Shown here: positions 45,805 to 53,830 of the stretch, one piece after another | Layout of the letters: each line of letters opens with the position of its first letter | Numbering within the stretch: position 1 is the stretch's first letter | Assembly (NCBI RefSeq): GCF_003570705.1 | Contig: NZ_QWVT01000024.1 | Coordinates: 124,001-188,000 of the forward strand | Length of the DNA: 64,000 bases | Direction: 5' to 3' | Origin: Mesobacillus zeae | Lineage (GTDB): Bacteria > Bacillota > Bacilli > Bacillales > Cytobacillaceae | Translations under genes and position numbers: made by a program | The notes under the pieces: generated by a model | Told to the model about the DNA's origin: nothing | The model's input: the letters and a program-made list of their open reading frames with translations, nothing else | Database searches by the model: none

Positions 45805-46749
45805 TTATACAATTTCTTCAGATTCTGCCACTTCTCCTGCTTCCTTTTCCTTTTTTAGCAGCATATTAAACGATGAGATAGCTACTTCCACTTGTTCATC
45901 ATCCGGTCCCCTTGTTGTAAGGAGCTGAAGCCATAATCCGGGGAGGCCTAAATATTTCAGGACAGGAATATTCCGGACTTTGTTTGTCAGCTGAAGCACT
46001 TCAAAAGATATTCCCAGAACAACAGGAATAAGGGCTATGCGAGTAAGGACTCTCACCCATAGCAGGTCCGTCGGGAAGAGAAAATACAGGAACATTCCGA
46101 CAATTACCGTGAAGAGAATGAAACTGCTCCCGCAGCGGTAATGGAGCCTGGAGTGGGCCTGGACGTTTGCCACGGTCAATTCCTTGCCGTTCTCATACGT
46201 ATTAATTACTTTATGCTCAGCCCCATGATATTGAAACACCCTTTTTACGATTGGGGTCAGCGAAACAAAGTAGATATAGGACAGGAGCAGCATGAGCTTG
46301 AAGATGCTTTCTATCAGGATCTGCGCCGTTTTACCGGGAAAGGCAGGCTTCGCTAGGTCGGCAAGGAAGACAGGTATCAAAGTGAAAAGGACCTTTCCAA
46401 AAAGAAAGGAAATCACACCGATTGTGGCAATTCCAAGGATCATATTCAGCTTTGATGGCTGTTCCTCCTCGATCGTATGGTCATCGCCCGGGTCGAGGTC
46501 ATACCTTTCTGTAGAGAAGTTTAAATGTTTGGAGCCATTTGCGCTAGCTTCAACAATCGCAATGATTCCACGTATAAACGGAATCTTCTTCAATTTTGAA
46601 AGGGAGCTGTTTGTCTGTCTCGGTAATTCAAAAAAATCAATTGAATGATCTTTTCTCCTGACAGCGGTAACAGATAAGTGTTTTCCGCCAAACATGACGC
46701 CTTCCACTACTGCCTGGCCGCCATATACCGGTTTTTGGTCTTTGGTCAT
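45805..46749 (-). CDS. yqhQ: DUF1385 membrane protein YqhQ
   Basis: A 314-aa membrane protein with about four membrane segments and the family N-terminus YGGQAVVEGVMFGGK. FQYHGAEHKVINTYENG and HSRLHYRCGSSFI form the central His/Cys-containing signature, possibly metal-binding. Conserved in many Firmicutes, function unknown. The ATG is divergent from yqhR. Confidence 0.92.
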   Translation of the reverse strand: MTKDQKPVYGGQAVVEGVMFGGKHLSVTAVRRKDHSIDFFELPRQTNSSLSKLKKIPFIRGIIAIVEASANGSKHLNFSTERYDLDPGDDHTIEEEQPSKLNMILGIATIGVISFLFGKVLFTLIPVFLADLAKPAFPGKTAQILIESIFKLMLLLSYIYFVSLTPIVKRVFQYHGAEHKVINTYENGKELTVANVQAHSRLHYRCGSSFILFTVIVGMFLYFLFPTDLLWVRVLTRIALIPVVLGISFEVLQLTNKVRNIPVLKYLGLPGLWLQLLTTRGPDDEQVEVAISSFNMLLKKEKEAGEVAESEEIV

Positions 46750-46953
46750 GTATACACCAGCCTATTTTTTATTCTGGGGAAAACAGCCAATTTTCTGATA
46801 CTGGATCTCCCTTACCTTCATTTTACTAAAAAAACAAAAAAACCTCTATATGATTCCGACCGGATTACCAAAAGATAAAGAAATTTCAATGACTATTTAC
46901 CAAAATGCAAGAAAAGCCTTGTACGGGGCATACTAAAATCGGAGGTGTATCAA

Positions 46954-47469
46954 ATGGAAGAAGAAAAGGGAAAGCTCGAGCAGGAGAAACATGAAGAGCC
47001 AATGACCTTTATCGGCATGGTTGCGATTACCGGATTATTTGGAGGTATATTGTGGAGTGCACTTGCCCAGCTGGCATGCTATTTTAACTTTACAGATATT
47101 CGTGTGAATGTCATTCTCGAACCATGGGCACTTGGGGACTGGAAGAAGGGATGGATCGGAACAGTTTTCTCCATTTTGACAATCGGGGTTATATCAATAG
47201 GGGCATCATTTATATACTACTGGACAATGCGGAAGATAAAAAGCATGTGGGGCGGAATTGGATTCGGTCTTTTATTGTTTTTGCTTGTTTTCTACGTTTT
47301 GAATCCAATCTTTCCTGGAATTAAGCCGTTTTGGGAACTATCAAGGAATACAATCATCACATCGGCGTGCTTTTATCTTTTATATGGCGTTTTTATCGGC
47401 TATTCCATCTCCTTCGAGGAATCGGAGAAAAAATACAGGGAAAAGAATATAAACGGTACTGCCTCATAA
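46954..47469 (+). CDS. yqhR: YqhR family membrane protein
   Basis: 171 aa with a charged N-terminus (about 20 residues) and four predicted membrane helices; PMTFIGMVAITGLFGGILWS and NFTDIRVNVILEPWALGDWKKGW are family-like blocks. ATG 46954 is chosen because CGGAGG lies eight bases upstream. Function unknown. It is followed by a terminator before aroQ. Confidence 0.85.
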   Translation: MEEEKGKLEQEKHEEPMTFIGMVAITGLFGGILWSALAQLACYFNFTDIRVNVILEPWALGDWKKGWIGTVFSILTIGVISIGASFIYYWTMRKIKSMWGGIGFGLLLFLLVFYVLNPIFPGIKPFWELSRNTIITSACFYLLYGVFIGYSISFEESEKKYREKNINGTAS

Positions 47470-47505
47470 TAGAATTAAAGTAGTGTTGGAGAAATCAGTT
47501 ATGTT

Positions 47506-47536
47506 AGAATGTTCTTATTGAACATTCTTTTTTTAG
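47506..47536 (+). terminator. Terminator between yqhR and aroQ
   Basis: A perfect 9-bp stem (47506-47514 with 47520-47528) with a five-base loop and a run of seven T residues, ending 13 bp before the aroQ start. Its closeness also allows an attenuator role. Confidence 0.85.
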
Positions 47537-47548
47537 CAGGTGCAAAAA

Positions 47549-47998
47549 ATGAAAAAATTTTTATTGTTAAACGGCCCAAACCTTAATTTGCTTGGAAAAA
47601 GAGAACCTGGGATATACGGTGCAGAGACGCTTCAGCATCTTGAGGAACGCCTTGTCAAGCTGGCTGCCTCACATGGGGAGGAATTGACGTGCTTTCAATC
47701 CAACCATGAAGGCGAACTGATTGACAGGCTGCATGAAACAATGGAAGCAGGCATAAACGGGGTTATTTTCAATCCCGGGGCTTTCACTCATTACAGCTAT
47801 GCATTGAGGGATGCCATTGCAGGAATCGACTGTCCGGTAATCGAAGTACATATTTCTAACATTCATTCACGCGAGCCTTTCCGGCATATTTCAGTTACAG
47901 CGCCAGTGACCGCGGGCCAGGTCATCGGGCTGGGCTTTAAGGGATATGAACTTGCGTTCGAGGCTTTAAGGGAGATTGTAAAGGAGAGGGAAATCTAA
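47549..47998 (+). CDS. aroQ: 3-dehydroquinate dehydratase, type II
   Basis: Third step of the shikimate pathway. The fingerprint NGPNLNLLGKREPGIYG places catalytic Tyr23. NHEGELID, NPGAFTHYSYALRDA and EVHISNIHSREPFR carry the remaining active-site residues. ATG 47549 follows CAGGTG; the GTG at 47540 overlaps it. The product is 149 aa. The stop overlaps the start of the peptidase gene (TAATG). Confidence 0.95.
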   Translation: MKKFLLLNGPNLNLLGKREPGIYGAETLQHLEERLVKLAASHGEELTCFQSNHEGELIDRLHETMEAGINGVIFNPGAFTHYSYALRDAIAGIDCPVIEVHISNIHSREPFRHISVTAPVTAGQVIGLGFKGYELAFEALREIVKEREI

Positions 47999-49059
47999 TG
48001 GAGAAACTGAAGAAGCTTCGCAGTCGTTTCGAAGAACTGAATATTAAGGGCATGTTAATTACAAGTGAGTACAACCGTCGGTTTATTTCCGGATTCACGG
48101 GGTCATCCGGAGCAGTGCTGATTACTGAAGAGAAAGCTTTGTTCATTACGGATTTCCGTTATACAGAACAGGCAGCGAAACAGTGCGAGGGATTTGAAAT
48201 TGTGCGTCATAGCGGAGCCCTTCTTGAAGAGGCCGGCATCCAGTCCGGTAAGCTCGGAATCGGAAGGCTTGGATTTGAAGAGGAACATATGTCTTTTTCC
48301 TCCTATAGGGTATTGGATAAAAAAACAGAAGCAGAGCTAGTGCCGGTTTCAGGCGAAATTGAAAAGTTGCGCTTGATTAAGACGGATGCAGAGATTAAGA
48401 TATTAAAGGAAGCGGCTGAGATTGCCGACCGTGCATTCGAGCATATTATCAAGTTCATCCGTCCAGGTTTAACAGAACTTGACGTATCAAACGAATTGGA
48501 GTTCTTTATGAGAAAGCAGGGAGCTTCTTCGTCTTCCTTTGATATTATCGTGGCATCCGGAATCCGTTCTGCTCTTCCACATGGCGTTGCGAGTGATAAG
48601 GTGATTGAGCATGGAGATATGGTCACCCTGGACTATGGAGCGTACTACAAAGGATATATATCGGATATGACCCGGACAGTTGCAGTGGGCCAGCCCGCAG
48701 ACAAGCTGCGGGAAATTTATGACGTTGTACTTCAGGCGCAGCTTCGCGGTCTTGAAGGGATAAAGCCGGGATTGACTGGCAGGGAAGCAGATGCCCTGAC
48801 AAGGGATTATATTTCCGGTAAAGGCTTCGGTGAATATTTCGGGCATTCTACAGGGCACGGCATAGGACTTGAAGTTCATGAAGGACCTAGCTTATCAATG
48901 AAATCAGATACAGTCCTAGAAGCCGGAATGGCTGTGACAGTTGAGCCGGGCATCTATATACCTGGTCTTGGCGGTGTCAGGATTGAGGATGATACTATAG
49001 TCACGAAGGATGGCAACGAGAAGCTGACTCATTCAACAAAAGAACTCATCATTCTTTAA
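47998..49059 (+). CDS. yqhT: Xaa-Pro aminopeptidase (M24 family)
   Basis: Dimetal aminopeptidase that removes an N-terminal residue before proline. The creatinase-type N-domain ([20 protein letters not shown]) is followed by the pita-bread domain. Ligands are Asp in [17 protein letters not shown], His in [15 protein letters not shown], and Glu in TVEPGIY and GVRIEDD. At 353 aa it has the family length. It sits between aroQ and efp, as in B. subtilis, and may help mature EF-P or other Pro-rich proteins. Confidence 0.94.
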   Translation: MEKLKKLRSRFEELNIKGMLITSEYNRRFISGFTGSSGAVLITEEKALFITDFRYTEQAAKQCEGFEIVRHSGALLEEAGIQSGKLGIGRLGFEEEHMSFSSYRVLDKKTEAELVPVSGEIEKLRLIKTDAEIKILKEAAEIADRAFEHIIKFIRPGLTELDVSNELEFFMRKQGASSSSFDIIVASGIRSALPHGVASDKVIEHGDMVTLDYGAYYKGYISDMTRTVAVGQPADKLREIYDVVLQAQLRGLEGIKPGLTGREADALTRDYISGKGFGEYFGHSTGHGIGLEVHEGPSLSMKSDTVLEAGMAVTVEPGIYIPGLGGVRIEDDTIVTKDGNEKLTHSTKELIIL

Positions 49060-49079
49060 GAGGATTTAGGAGGATTTGC

Positions 49080-49637
49080 ATGATTTCAGTAAACGATTTC
49101 CGTACAGGACTAACCATTGAAGTTGATGGGAGCATCTGGCGCGTAATGGATTTCCAGCACGTTAAGCCGGGAAAAGGGGCCGCATTTGTCCGTTCCAAGC
49201 TTCGCAACCTTCGGACTGGTGCAATCCAGGAAAAAACATTCAGGGCTGGAGAAAAAGTAGCGAAAGCCCAAATTGACAACCGTAGAATGCAGTATCTTTA
49301 TGCAAGCGGTGACCAGCATGTATTCATGGATAATGAATCATACGAACAAATTGAGCTTCCTGCAAGCTCGATTGAATATGAATTGAAATTCCTGAAAGAA
49401 AATATGGAAGTTTCCATCATGATGTTCCATGGTGAAACGCTTGGAGTAGAACTTCCAAACACAGTAGAGCTGGAAGTAGTCGAGACTGAGCCTGGAATAA
49501 AAGGCGACACAGCTTCTGGAGGCACTAAGCCGGCAACAGTGGAAACAGGGCTTACAGTAAATGTTCCATTCTTTGTAAACCAGGGAGACAGGTTGATCAT
49601 CAATACAACTGACAGCTCATACGTATCCCGTGCATAA
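49080..49637 (+). CDS. efp: Elongation factor P
   Basis: Relieves ribosome stalling at polyproline stretches. The three-barrel EF-P sequence is complete at 185 aa. The tip residue is Lys32 in [10 protein letters not shown], which in Bacillus is modified with 5-aminopentanol. The ATG at 49080 follows GGAGGATTTGC. It is the last gene before the accessory cytochrome island. Confidence 0.96.
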   Translation: MISVNDFRTGLTIEVDGSIWRVMDFQHVKPGKGAAFVRSKLRNLRTGAIQEKTFRAGEKVAKAQIDNRRMQYLYASGDQHVFMDNESYEQIELPASSIEYELKFLKENMEVSIMMFHGETLGVELPNTVELEVVETEPGIKGDTASGGTKPATVETGLTVNVPFFVNQGDRLIINTTDSSYVSRA

Positions 49638-49678
49638 AAAATTTCCCGCCTCTTTTAAAGGGGCGGGAAATTTTTTTG
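49636..49678 (+). terminator. Terminator after efp
   Basis: A stem of about 14 bp (AAATTTCCCGCC with GGCGGGAAATTT) and seven T residues, beginning at the efp stop. Confidence 0.92.
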
Positions 49679-49784
49679 TTTACCTGAAAGTAACCATATT
49701 TCCAAACTTTCTGCAAAAATTCTGCAAAGTTTTCTCTTACATTGAAATTGTATTTTACATCCAATGGAGGAGAAGTGAAGAAAA

Positions 49785-50279
49785 ATGGATATGACACATT
49801 ACATGGAACTGCTGGCAGATAATCAGCCATGGAACTTGATCCTGTTTATGGCAATACCGGTCATTCTGGCCGAAACGATTGCCATCAGTGAACTGGCTAT
49901 CCTGTATACCAGAAAGTACAGCGGCGGGTTATGGAAGTTGAATAAGGTTTGCAGCATTTTGGCAGGCCTTTATTTTACTGGGGTGTTCTCTTATCTTTTT
50001 GTCAATGTTGTCATTCCATTAACCTCTGGAGGACAATGGCGCGGGGCAATCGACGTTATTGCGGTAGGCTTTTATCTCCTTGGTGTCGTGCCATTGCTGG
50101 GAATGGCCCTTTTGGATATGAATCTTATTTGGAAGAACAAATCCATTGAACAAAAATTGAAAATCCATGCATTTTTTGTAGGTTTTTTCCTGGTTGTGGC
50201 GCATGTTGCGATGATTTTTGGCATGCTTGACCCTAGACTGGGCTCAGGAACTGAAGGGCATAGCCATATGGACATGTAG
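49785..50279 (+). CDS. Small polytopic membrane protein (DUF6803-like)
   Basis: 164 aa with four or five hydrophobic helices and a short His/Met-rich C-terminus (GHSHMDM) that could bind copper or another soft metal. The ATG at 49785 follows GGAGAAGTGAAGAAAA. I place it near DUF6803-type permease-like proteins with modest confidence. It is the first gene of the accessory island and may serve metal or electron-transfer functions with the adjacent cysteine-rich lipoprotein and cytochrome. Confidence 0.65.
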   Translation: MDMTHYMELLADNQPWNLILFMAIPVILAETIAISELAILYTRKYSGGLWKLNKVCSILAGLYFTGVFSYLFVNVVIPLTSGGQWRGAIDVIAVGFYLLGVVPLLGMALLDMNLIWKNKSIEQKLKIHAFFVGFFLVVAHVAMIFGMLDPRLGSGTEGHSHMDM

Positions 50280-50379
50280 CATGTGTCTTGGACATTACCG
50301 AAATGGTCAGAATGATTCCTTTTTCCACAAAGCTTTTTTTGTGGAGCAGAAGAACAATTGCAGGGGAGAGTGGAAAAAT

Positions 50380-50832
50380 ATGAAGCGATTTACAGCCGTG
50401 ATGATGACTGCAGCATTGACAGCTGGCATCCTGTCCGGGTGCGGTTTTGGCAGCGAGAAGAAAGAACTGTCACTGGATTCAAAGCACAAGCCGCTGCCGG
50501 ATTATGTCCTGAATGCCTCGCCGATTGTCCAGGAAACATACATGCTGGCGGCACAGTATCCTGAAGTAGTTTCTTCAGTTCCGTGCTATTGCGGATGTAA
50601 TGAACAGGATGGACATGAAAGTAACCTTGATTGCTTTATAGACCAGATGGGCCCTGACAATGAAGTCCTTGAATGGGACGCCATGAGTATATCCTGAGAC
50701 GTGTGTGTCGATATCGCCCGGGAGGCGGTAGATATGCATCAGGATGGAAAGGAATTAAAGGAGATTCACCGGTTGATCAAAGCAAAATATGAGGATTTTG
50801 GCACACCGACTCCTACGCCTGAACCAAAGTAA
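50380..50832 (+). CDS. PCYCGC-motif lipoprotein with an in-frame TGA at codon 106 (selenocysteine candidate or nonsense mutation)
   Basis: Signal peptide with lipobox L-S-G-C21, then a helical part and the motif P-C69-Y-C71-G-C73, H79 and DC85. The conventional frame stops at TGA 50695-50697. The same frame then continues for 44 codons: DVCVDIAREAVDM, a helical stretch, and the family-typical TPTPTPEPK end at TAA 50830. From memory, homologues read WDxHGxxCGxCxEIA here, so the TGA falls exactly on the first Cys of a CxxC. A 7-bp hairpin with a CGGGA loop starts 14 bases after the TGA. ATG 50380 follows GGGGAG. Read-through gives 150 aa; termination gives 105. Confidence 0.75.
50712..50730 (+). 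other. Hairpin downstream of the in-frame TGA (SECIS candidate)
   Basis: Stem 50712-50718 pairs with 50724-50730 (seven pairs, one G-U) around loop CGGGA. The loop starts 21 bases after the TGA and has G as its second base. This fits the loose bacterial SECIS model (loop 16-37 nt from UGA, G in the first two loop positions) as I recall it. Such hairpins also occur by chance in GC-rich coding DNA. Confidence 0.3.
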
Positions 50833-50841
50833 GGGATGAGC

Positions 50842-51579
50842 ATGAAGAAATTAGCTATTGTTTTTACAGCTCTGGCAATCATCGGGTTGACCGTCTGGTT
50901 GAGCCCGGCTCCCGATTTTACGAGCAAAGAAGAAAAAGCAGTGATAGAAAATGGAAACCAACTGTATAACAAGCTTTGCCTCGCCTGCCACGGTGAAAAC
51001 GGAGAAGGTGAAGGCAAGCTTGCAGGTACTGCCTTAAATAACCAGTATTTTTTAAGCACTGTAACAAACCATGACTTAGAGAACTATATAAAAACAGGAC
51101 GGAAAGAAGCAAAGATGCCAGAATATGAATCTGTGCTTGAAGACAAACAAGTACATGACCTTGTATCCTTTATTCGAAGCTGGCAGACAAAGACGCTCGA
51201 GCTTGAAGCCCCATCATCCATTGATGGAGACAGAGTGAACGGTAAAAGGATGTACAATTTGTACTGCATGAGCTGCCATGGCGAAACCGGGAGCGGAATG
51301 GAAGGGATGGGGACAGCGCTGTCGCATCCGAGTTATTTAAAATATACCGCTGACAGGCAAATATGGCTTGCGACGGCTTATGGACGAGAGAACACCAGGA
51401 TGGGCCCGTCCCTTAAAGGTGGAGATGGTGTCAGACAGCTAAGTAAACAGGAAATCTCTGATATCGTTTCTTATTTACGTGGAGATCTGTCAGGTCAATA
51501 TAATCCGGCAGCCTATTCCCATATACAAAAAGGCGGTATTCAGCAGCTGGCAGATAATAAAAAAGGGCACTCCCATTGA
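50842..51579 (+). CDS. Membrane-anchored diheme cytochrome c
   Basis: An N-terminal uncleaved membrane helix (about residues 3-20), with no lipobox, carries two class I cytochrome c domains outside the membrane. Heme sites are C46-L-A-C-H50 and CMSCH near residue 143. Axial Met candidates are in KMPEY and RMGPS. A His-rich tail (KKGHSH) ends the protein. ATG 50842 follows AAGGG six bases upstream. The start is 10 bp after the extended end of the PCYCGC frame, so the two are an operon. It is an obvious client of the ccm machinery just downstream. Confidence 0.93.
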   Translation: MKKLAIVFTALAIIGLTVWLSPAPDFTSKEEKAVIENGNQLYNKLCLACHGENGEGEGKLAGTALNNQYFLSTVTNHDLENYIKTGRKEAKMPEYESVLEDKQVHDLVSFIRSWQTKTLELEAPSSIDGDRVNGKRMYNLYCMSCHGETGSGMEGMGTALSHPSYLKYTADRQIWLATAYGRENTRMGPSLKGGDGVRQLSKQEISDIVSYLRGDLSGQYNPAAYSHIQKGGIQQLADNKKGHSH

Positions 51580-51597
51580 GGAAGTGTCCTTTTTACA
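51558..51597. terminator. Terminator after the diheme cytochrome gene
   Basis: Stem of about 11 bp (one G-U pair) overlapping the last codons and stop, with A-run left and T5 right; it can serve the convergent rhodanese gene as well. Confidence 0.8.
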
Positions 51598-51605
51598 TGC
51601 ATAAA

Positions 51606-51968
51606 CTATTTTTCTATTTCTCCGTTCCAATCATCCATTCCGCCAGTCATATTATAGATATTCTTGAAGTTTTCATCGTTAAGAAGGGTGCTAGCGTCAG
51701 CGGAACGGCCACCGCCTTTGCAAACAATTAAATAATTCCCTTTCCTGTCAAGTGACGTGAGTTTCTCACCTAGTTCTTTTAGAGGAATGGATTCTGCACC
51801 AGGGATATGCCCTTCTTTGAATTCAGCAGGAGTACGTACATCTATCACTTCAACCTGCCCTTCTTCTACCATGTTCTTCGCTTTATCCGCAGTAATATTT
51901 CGGTAATCGCTATCCGAACAGCCGGCTAGCATACTGGATGCAATCAGAATGGCTATCAGTCTTTTCAT
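51606..51968 (-). CDS. Rhodanese-like lipoprotein
   Basis: A 120-aa lipoprotein with lipobox L-A-G-C and a single rhodanese domain. It has the IDVRTPAEFKEGHIPGA motif and active Cys in LIVCKGGGRSAD. It probably acts on the outer face of the membrane in sulfur or thiol chemistry. It is convergent with the diheme cytochrome and divergent from the ccm operon; its thiol function would fit with cytochrome c assembly. Confidence 0.9.
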   Translation of the reverse strand: MKRLIAILIASSMLAGCSDSDYRNITADKAKNMVEEGQVEVIDVRTPAEFKEGHIPGAESIPLKELGEKLTSLDRKGNYLIVCKGGGRSADASTLLNDENFKNIYNMTGGMDDWNGEIEK

Positions 51969-52043
51969 AAACAGATCTCCTTTTTAAAGAATGCTTTAAG
52001 GGCATTTTACAATAAAAGTTTCGGATCTTAATGTAGACATTTT

Positions 52044-52055
52044 GTGTCATGACAC
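52044..52055. promoter_or_regulatory. 12-bp perfect palindrome in the ccm upstream region
   Basis: GTGTCATGACAC is an exact 6+6 palindrome in the 311-bp gap (51969-52279) between the rhodanese gene and the ccm operon. It does not fit the FNR/Crp or ResD motifs well. No clear -35/-10 pair could be chosen; TATAGT and TATAAT-like strings are frequent here. Low support. Confidence 0.25.
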
Positions 52056-52279
52056 TGCTGAAAAAACAAATGGAATGTCAATCGGGTTATATAATGTGGG
52101 AAAACCGGAATTATTGACCAACATGTGTAAAATCTTTGACGAAAAGGGAAAGAATCTGTCAAGTAACAGAATGTTCAAGACTGGCTCAACTTAATAGCTA
52201 AGGCGCAATCTATAGTTAATTATATGAGGGTTATAGTATTAAAACCATTAATAGAGCTAGGTAATGAAGGAGGATCTGC

Positions 52280-53308
52280 ATGATGAAAAAATGGGTTATT
52301 CTGGTATTTGTCATCCTGTTTGGAACCAATTTCGGGATCTGGGAGGCAAATGCCGAGGGAGGATTTAAAGCAGAAAAGTTTGAGTACAAGGAAATGCAAA
52401 TCCAAATCATGCCCGAATTTGACTACCCTGAAAACTGGCCGAAGGATGAACCCTCCTTGCTCGTGGGTTATTATGGAACGGTTATCAATAAAAGCGGTAC
52501 TGATTTCAACGGAACAATTGAACTGCCATTGCCGATGAAGGACAAGGACTTCAGTGTATACCTTGTTGCAGAATTTCCCGATGCGAATAAGCCTGAGGTA
52601 CAAAGGCCCTATAAGCTGGACAGAAACAAAGGTGTCTTGACTTGGGACCCGGGAACAGCAATTAAGAAAGATGAAGAGTATCGCTTTGTTGTTGAATACT
52701 ATGTAAATCCTTTCAGTATGAAGGGAGCAGATAAAAGCTTTAGCTTCCAATATACACCCCAGGCTGAAACGGAAAAACTCGATGTCATTATCTATAATCC
52801 GCTGAATGCCAAAGATTTCAACATTGAGCCGAAAACGCAGAATATATCAAAAAGCGAGTATGGGCAAGAGCTCTACCACTATCAATATACGAATGCGGAA
52901 AAGGGGAAACCCCTGAAATATACCGCTTCCTACAAAAAAGAAGGGAATGAGTCAAGCCTTTCTATCATCAGCAAGATGAACCCGCCAAGCGATGAAAATC
53001 ATGGAGAGACCGCAACGAAGCAAGTGGCGAAAAATAATGGGGAACGGCCGCTCATTAACACCTCGGGTGCCATTATCATCGGAGTATCAATAATCATTGC
53101 CGGTATTTTTATTTTCCTAGGCTTAACCTTCGGCAGGAAAAGTGCTCCGCGAAAGTCCGTACAAAAAAAATCAGTCAAAAATCACGGAAGCAGAGAAAAG
53201 AAGGCAGCAGGCAATGCTGCCAGTGAAAAGAAAAAACTCCGCATTCAGCTTCTTAACGGGAAGATTGACCAAAAAACATATGAAGAAAAAATAAAAAAGC
53301 TAATGTAA
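52280..53308 (+). CDS. Signal peptide / beta-sandwich-like domain / TM / basic tail protein opening the ccm operon
   Basis: 342 aa; not recognised. The signal peptide ends at ANA-E (about residue 25). An extracytoplasmic beta-rich domain of about 200 residues (YYGTVINKSGTDFNG, IELPLPM, FVVEYYVNPF) resembles an Ig-like fold. One TM helix follows (about residues 262-284), then a very basic cytoplasmic tail. The tail ends in a SHOCT-like motif, LRIQLLNGKIDQKTYEEKI. The GGAGG site and the 13-bp gap to ccmE put it in the ccm operon. Its build parallels the gene at 56719. A scaffolding or apocytochrome-handling role is inferred only. Confidence 0.7.
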   Translation: MMKKWVILVFVILFGTNFGIWEANAEGGFKAEKFEYKEMQIQIMPEFDYPENWPKDEPSLLVGYYGTVINKSGTDFNGTIELPLPMKDKDFSVYLVAEFPDANKPEVQRPYKLDRNKGVLTWDPGTAIKKDEEYRFVVEYYVNPFSMKGADKSFSFQYTPQAETEKLDVIIYNPLNAKDFNIEPKTQNISKSEYGQELYHYQYTNAEKGKPLKYTASYKKEGNESSLSIISKMNPPSDENHGETATKQVAKNNGERPLINTSGAIIIGVSIIIAGIFIFLGLTFGRKSAPRKSVQKKSVKNHGSREKKAAGNAASEKKKLRIQLLNGKIDQKTYEEKIKKLM

Positions 53309-53321
53309 AGAGGTGGAGAAG

Positions 53322-53795
53322 ATGAAAAAGAACACTCTTGTCATGCTTGGTGGTTTCGTTATTGCTGGTGCAATCATATTCCTGCTTATGGCTGCAACTC
53401 CCGGTTCAAGCGGAGTTGAACTGACACTTAAGGATTTGAAGGAGAACCAGGAAAAACACAAGGATGATTTTGTCACATTTGAAGGACTTTTAGTGGAAGA
53501 CACAATTGAATGGAATGCGGATAAAATCAAACTGAATTTTGATGTGAACGACAATGAAAATAACAAAATGCATGTTGTTTATAACGGCGTGAAACCTGAT
53601 AACTTTTCCGATGGGGTCATCGTAATTATGCAGGGCTATTTAGGAAAAGAGGATCATTTCGAGGCGGAATCCATCAAAACAAGATGCCCGTCAAAATACG
53701 AAGGTGAAGACATGAAAAACTATGACCCCGATACGCATAAGGACAAGCTCAATAAAAAGCCCGAAGAACCAGCAGCAGGGCAGCCTTCTAAGTAA
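53322..53795 (+). CDS. ccmE: Cytochrome c maturation heme chaperone CcmE (CxxxY type)
   Basis: Heme-carrying chaperone of System I. An N-terminal membrane anchor (about residues 5-24) is followed by the OB-fold with VVYNGVKPDNFSDGVIVIMQGYL. The heme-attachment position reads C122-P-S-K-Y126, i.e. CxxxY, where proteobacterial CcmE has HxxxY. This Cys variant is known from archaea and some Desulfovibrio-type bacteria. A charged, flexible tail follows. ATG 53322 is chosen by the AGAGG site eight bases upstream. The product is 157 aa. Confidence 0.9.
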   Translation: MKKNTLVMLGGFVIAGAIIFLLMAATPGSSGVELTLKDLKENQEKHKDDFVTFEGLLVEDTIEWNADKIKLNFDVNDNENNKMHVVYNGVKPDNFSDGVIVIMQGYLGKEDHFEAESIKTRCPSKYEGEDMKNYDPDTHKDKLNKKPEEPAAGQPSK

Positions 53796-53830
53796 TAGAA
53801 GCTGCCAATCATGATCAAGAAGGTGATGGA

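Noticed and set aside
50281-50379. Upstream extension of the PCYCGC lipoprotein frame to 50218
   Set aside because: It would overlap the preceding membrane-protein gene and destroy the signal peptide; GGGGAG precedes ATG 50380.
52044-52055. FNR or Crp site upstream of the ccm operon
   Set aside because: The palindrome GTGTCATGACAC does not match TGTGA-N6-TCACA; kept only as a low-confidence palindrome.
52220-52750. 176-codon minus-strand ORF
   Set aside because: Shadow of the first ccm-operon gene.
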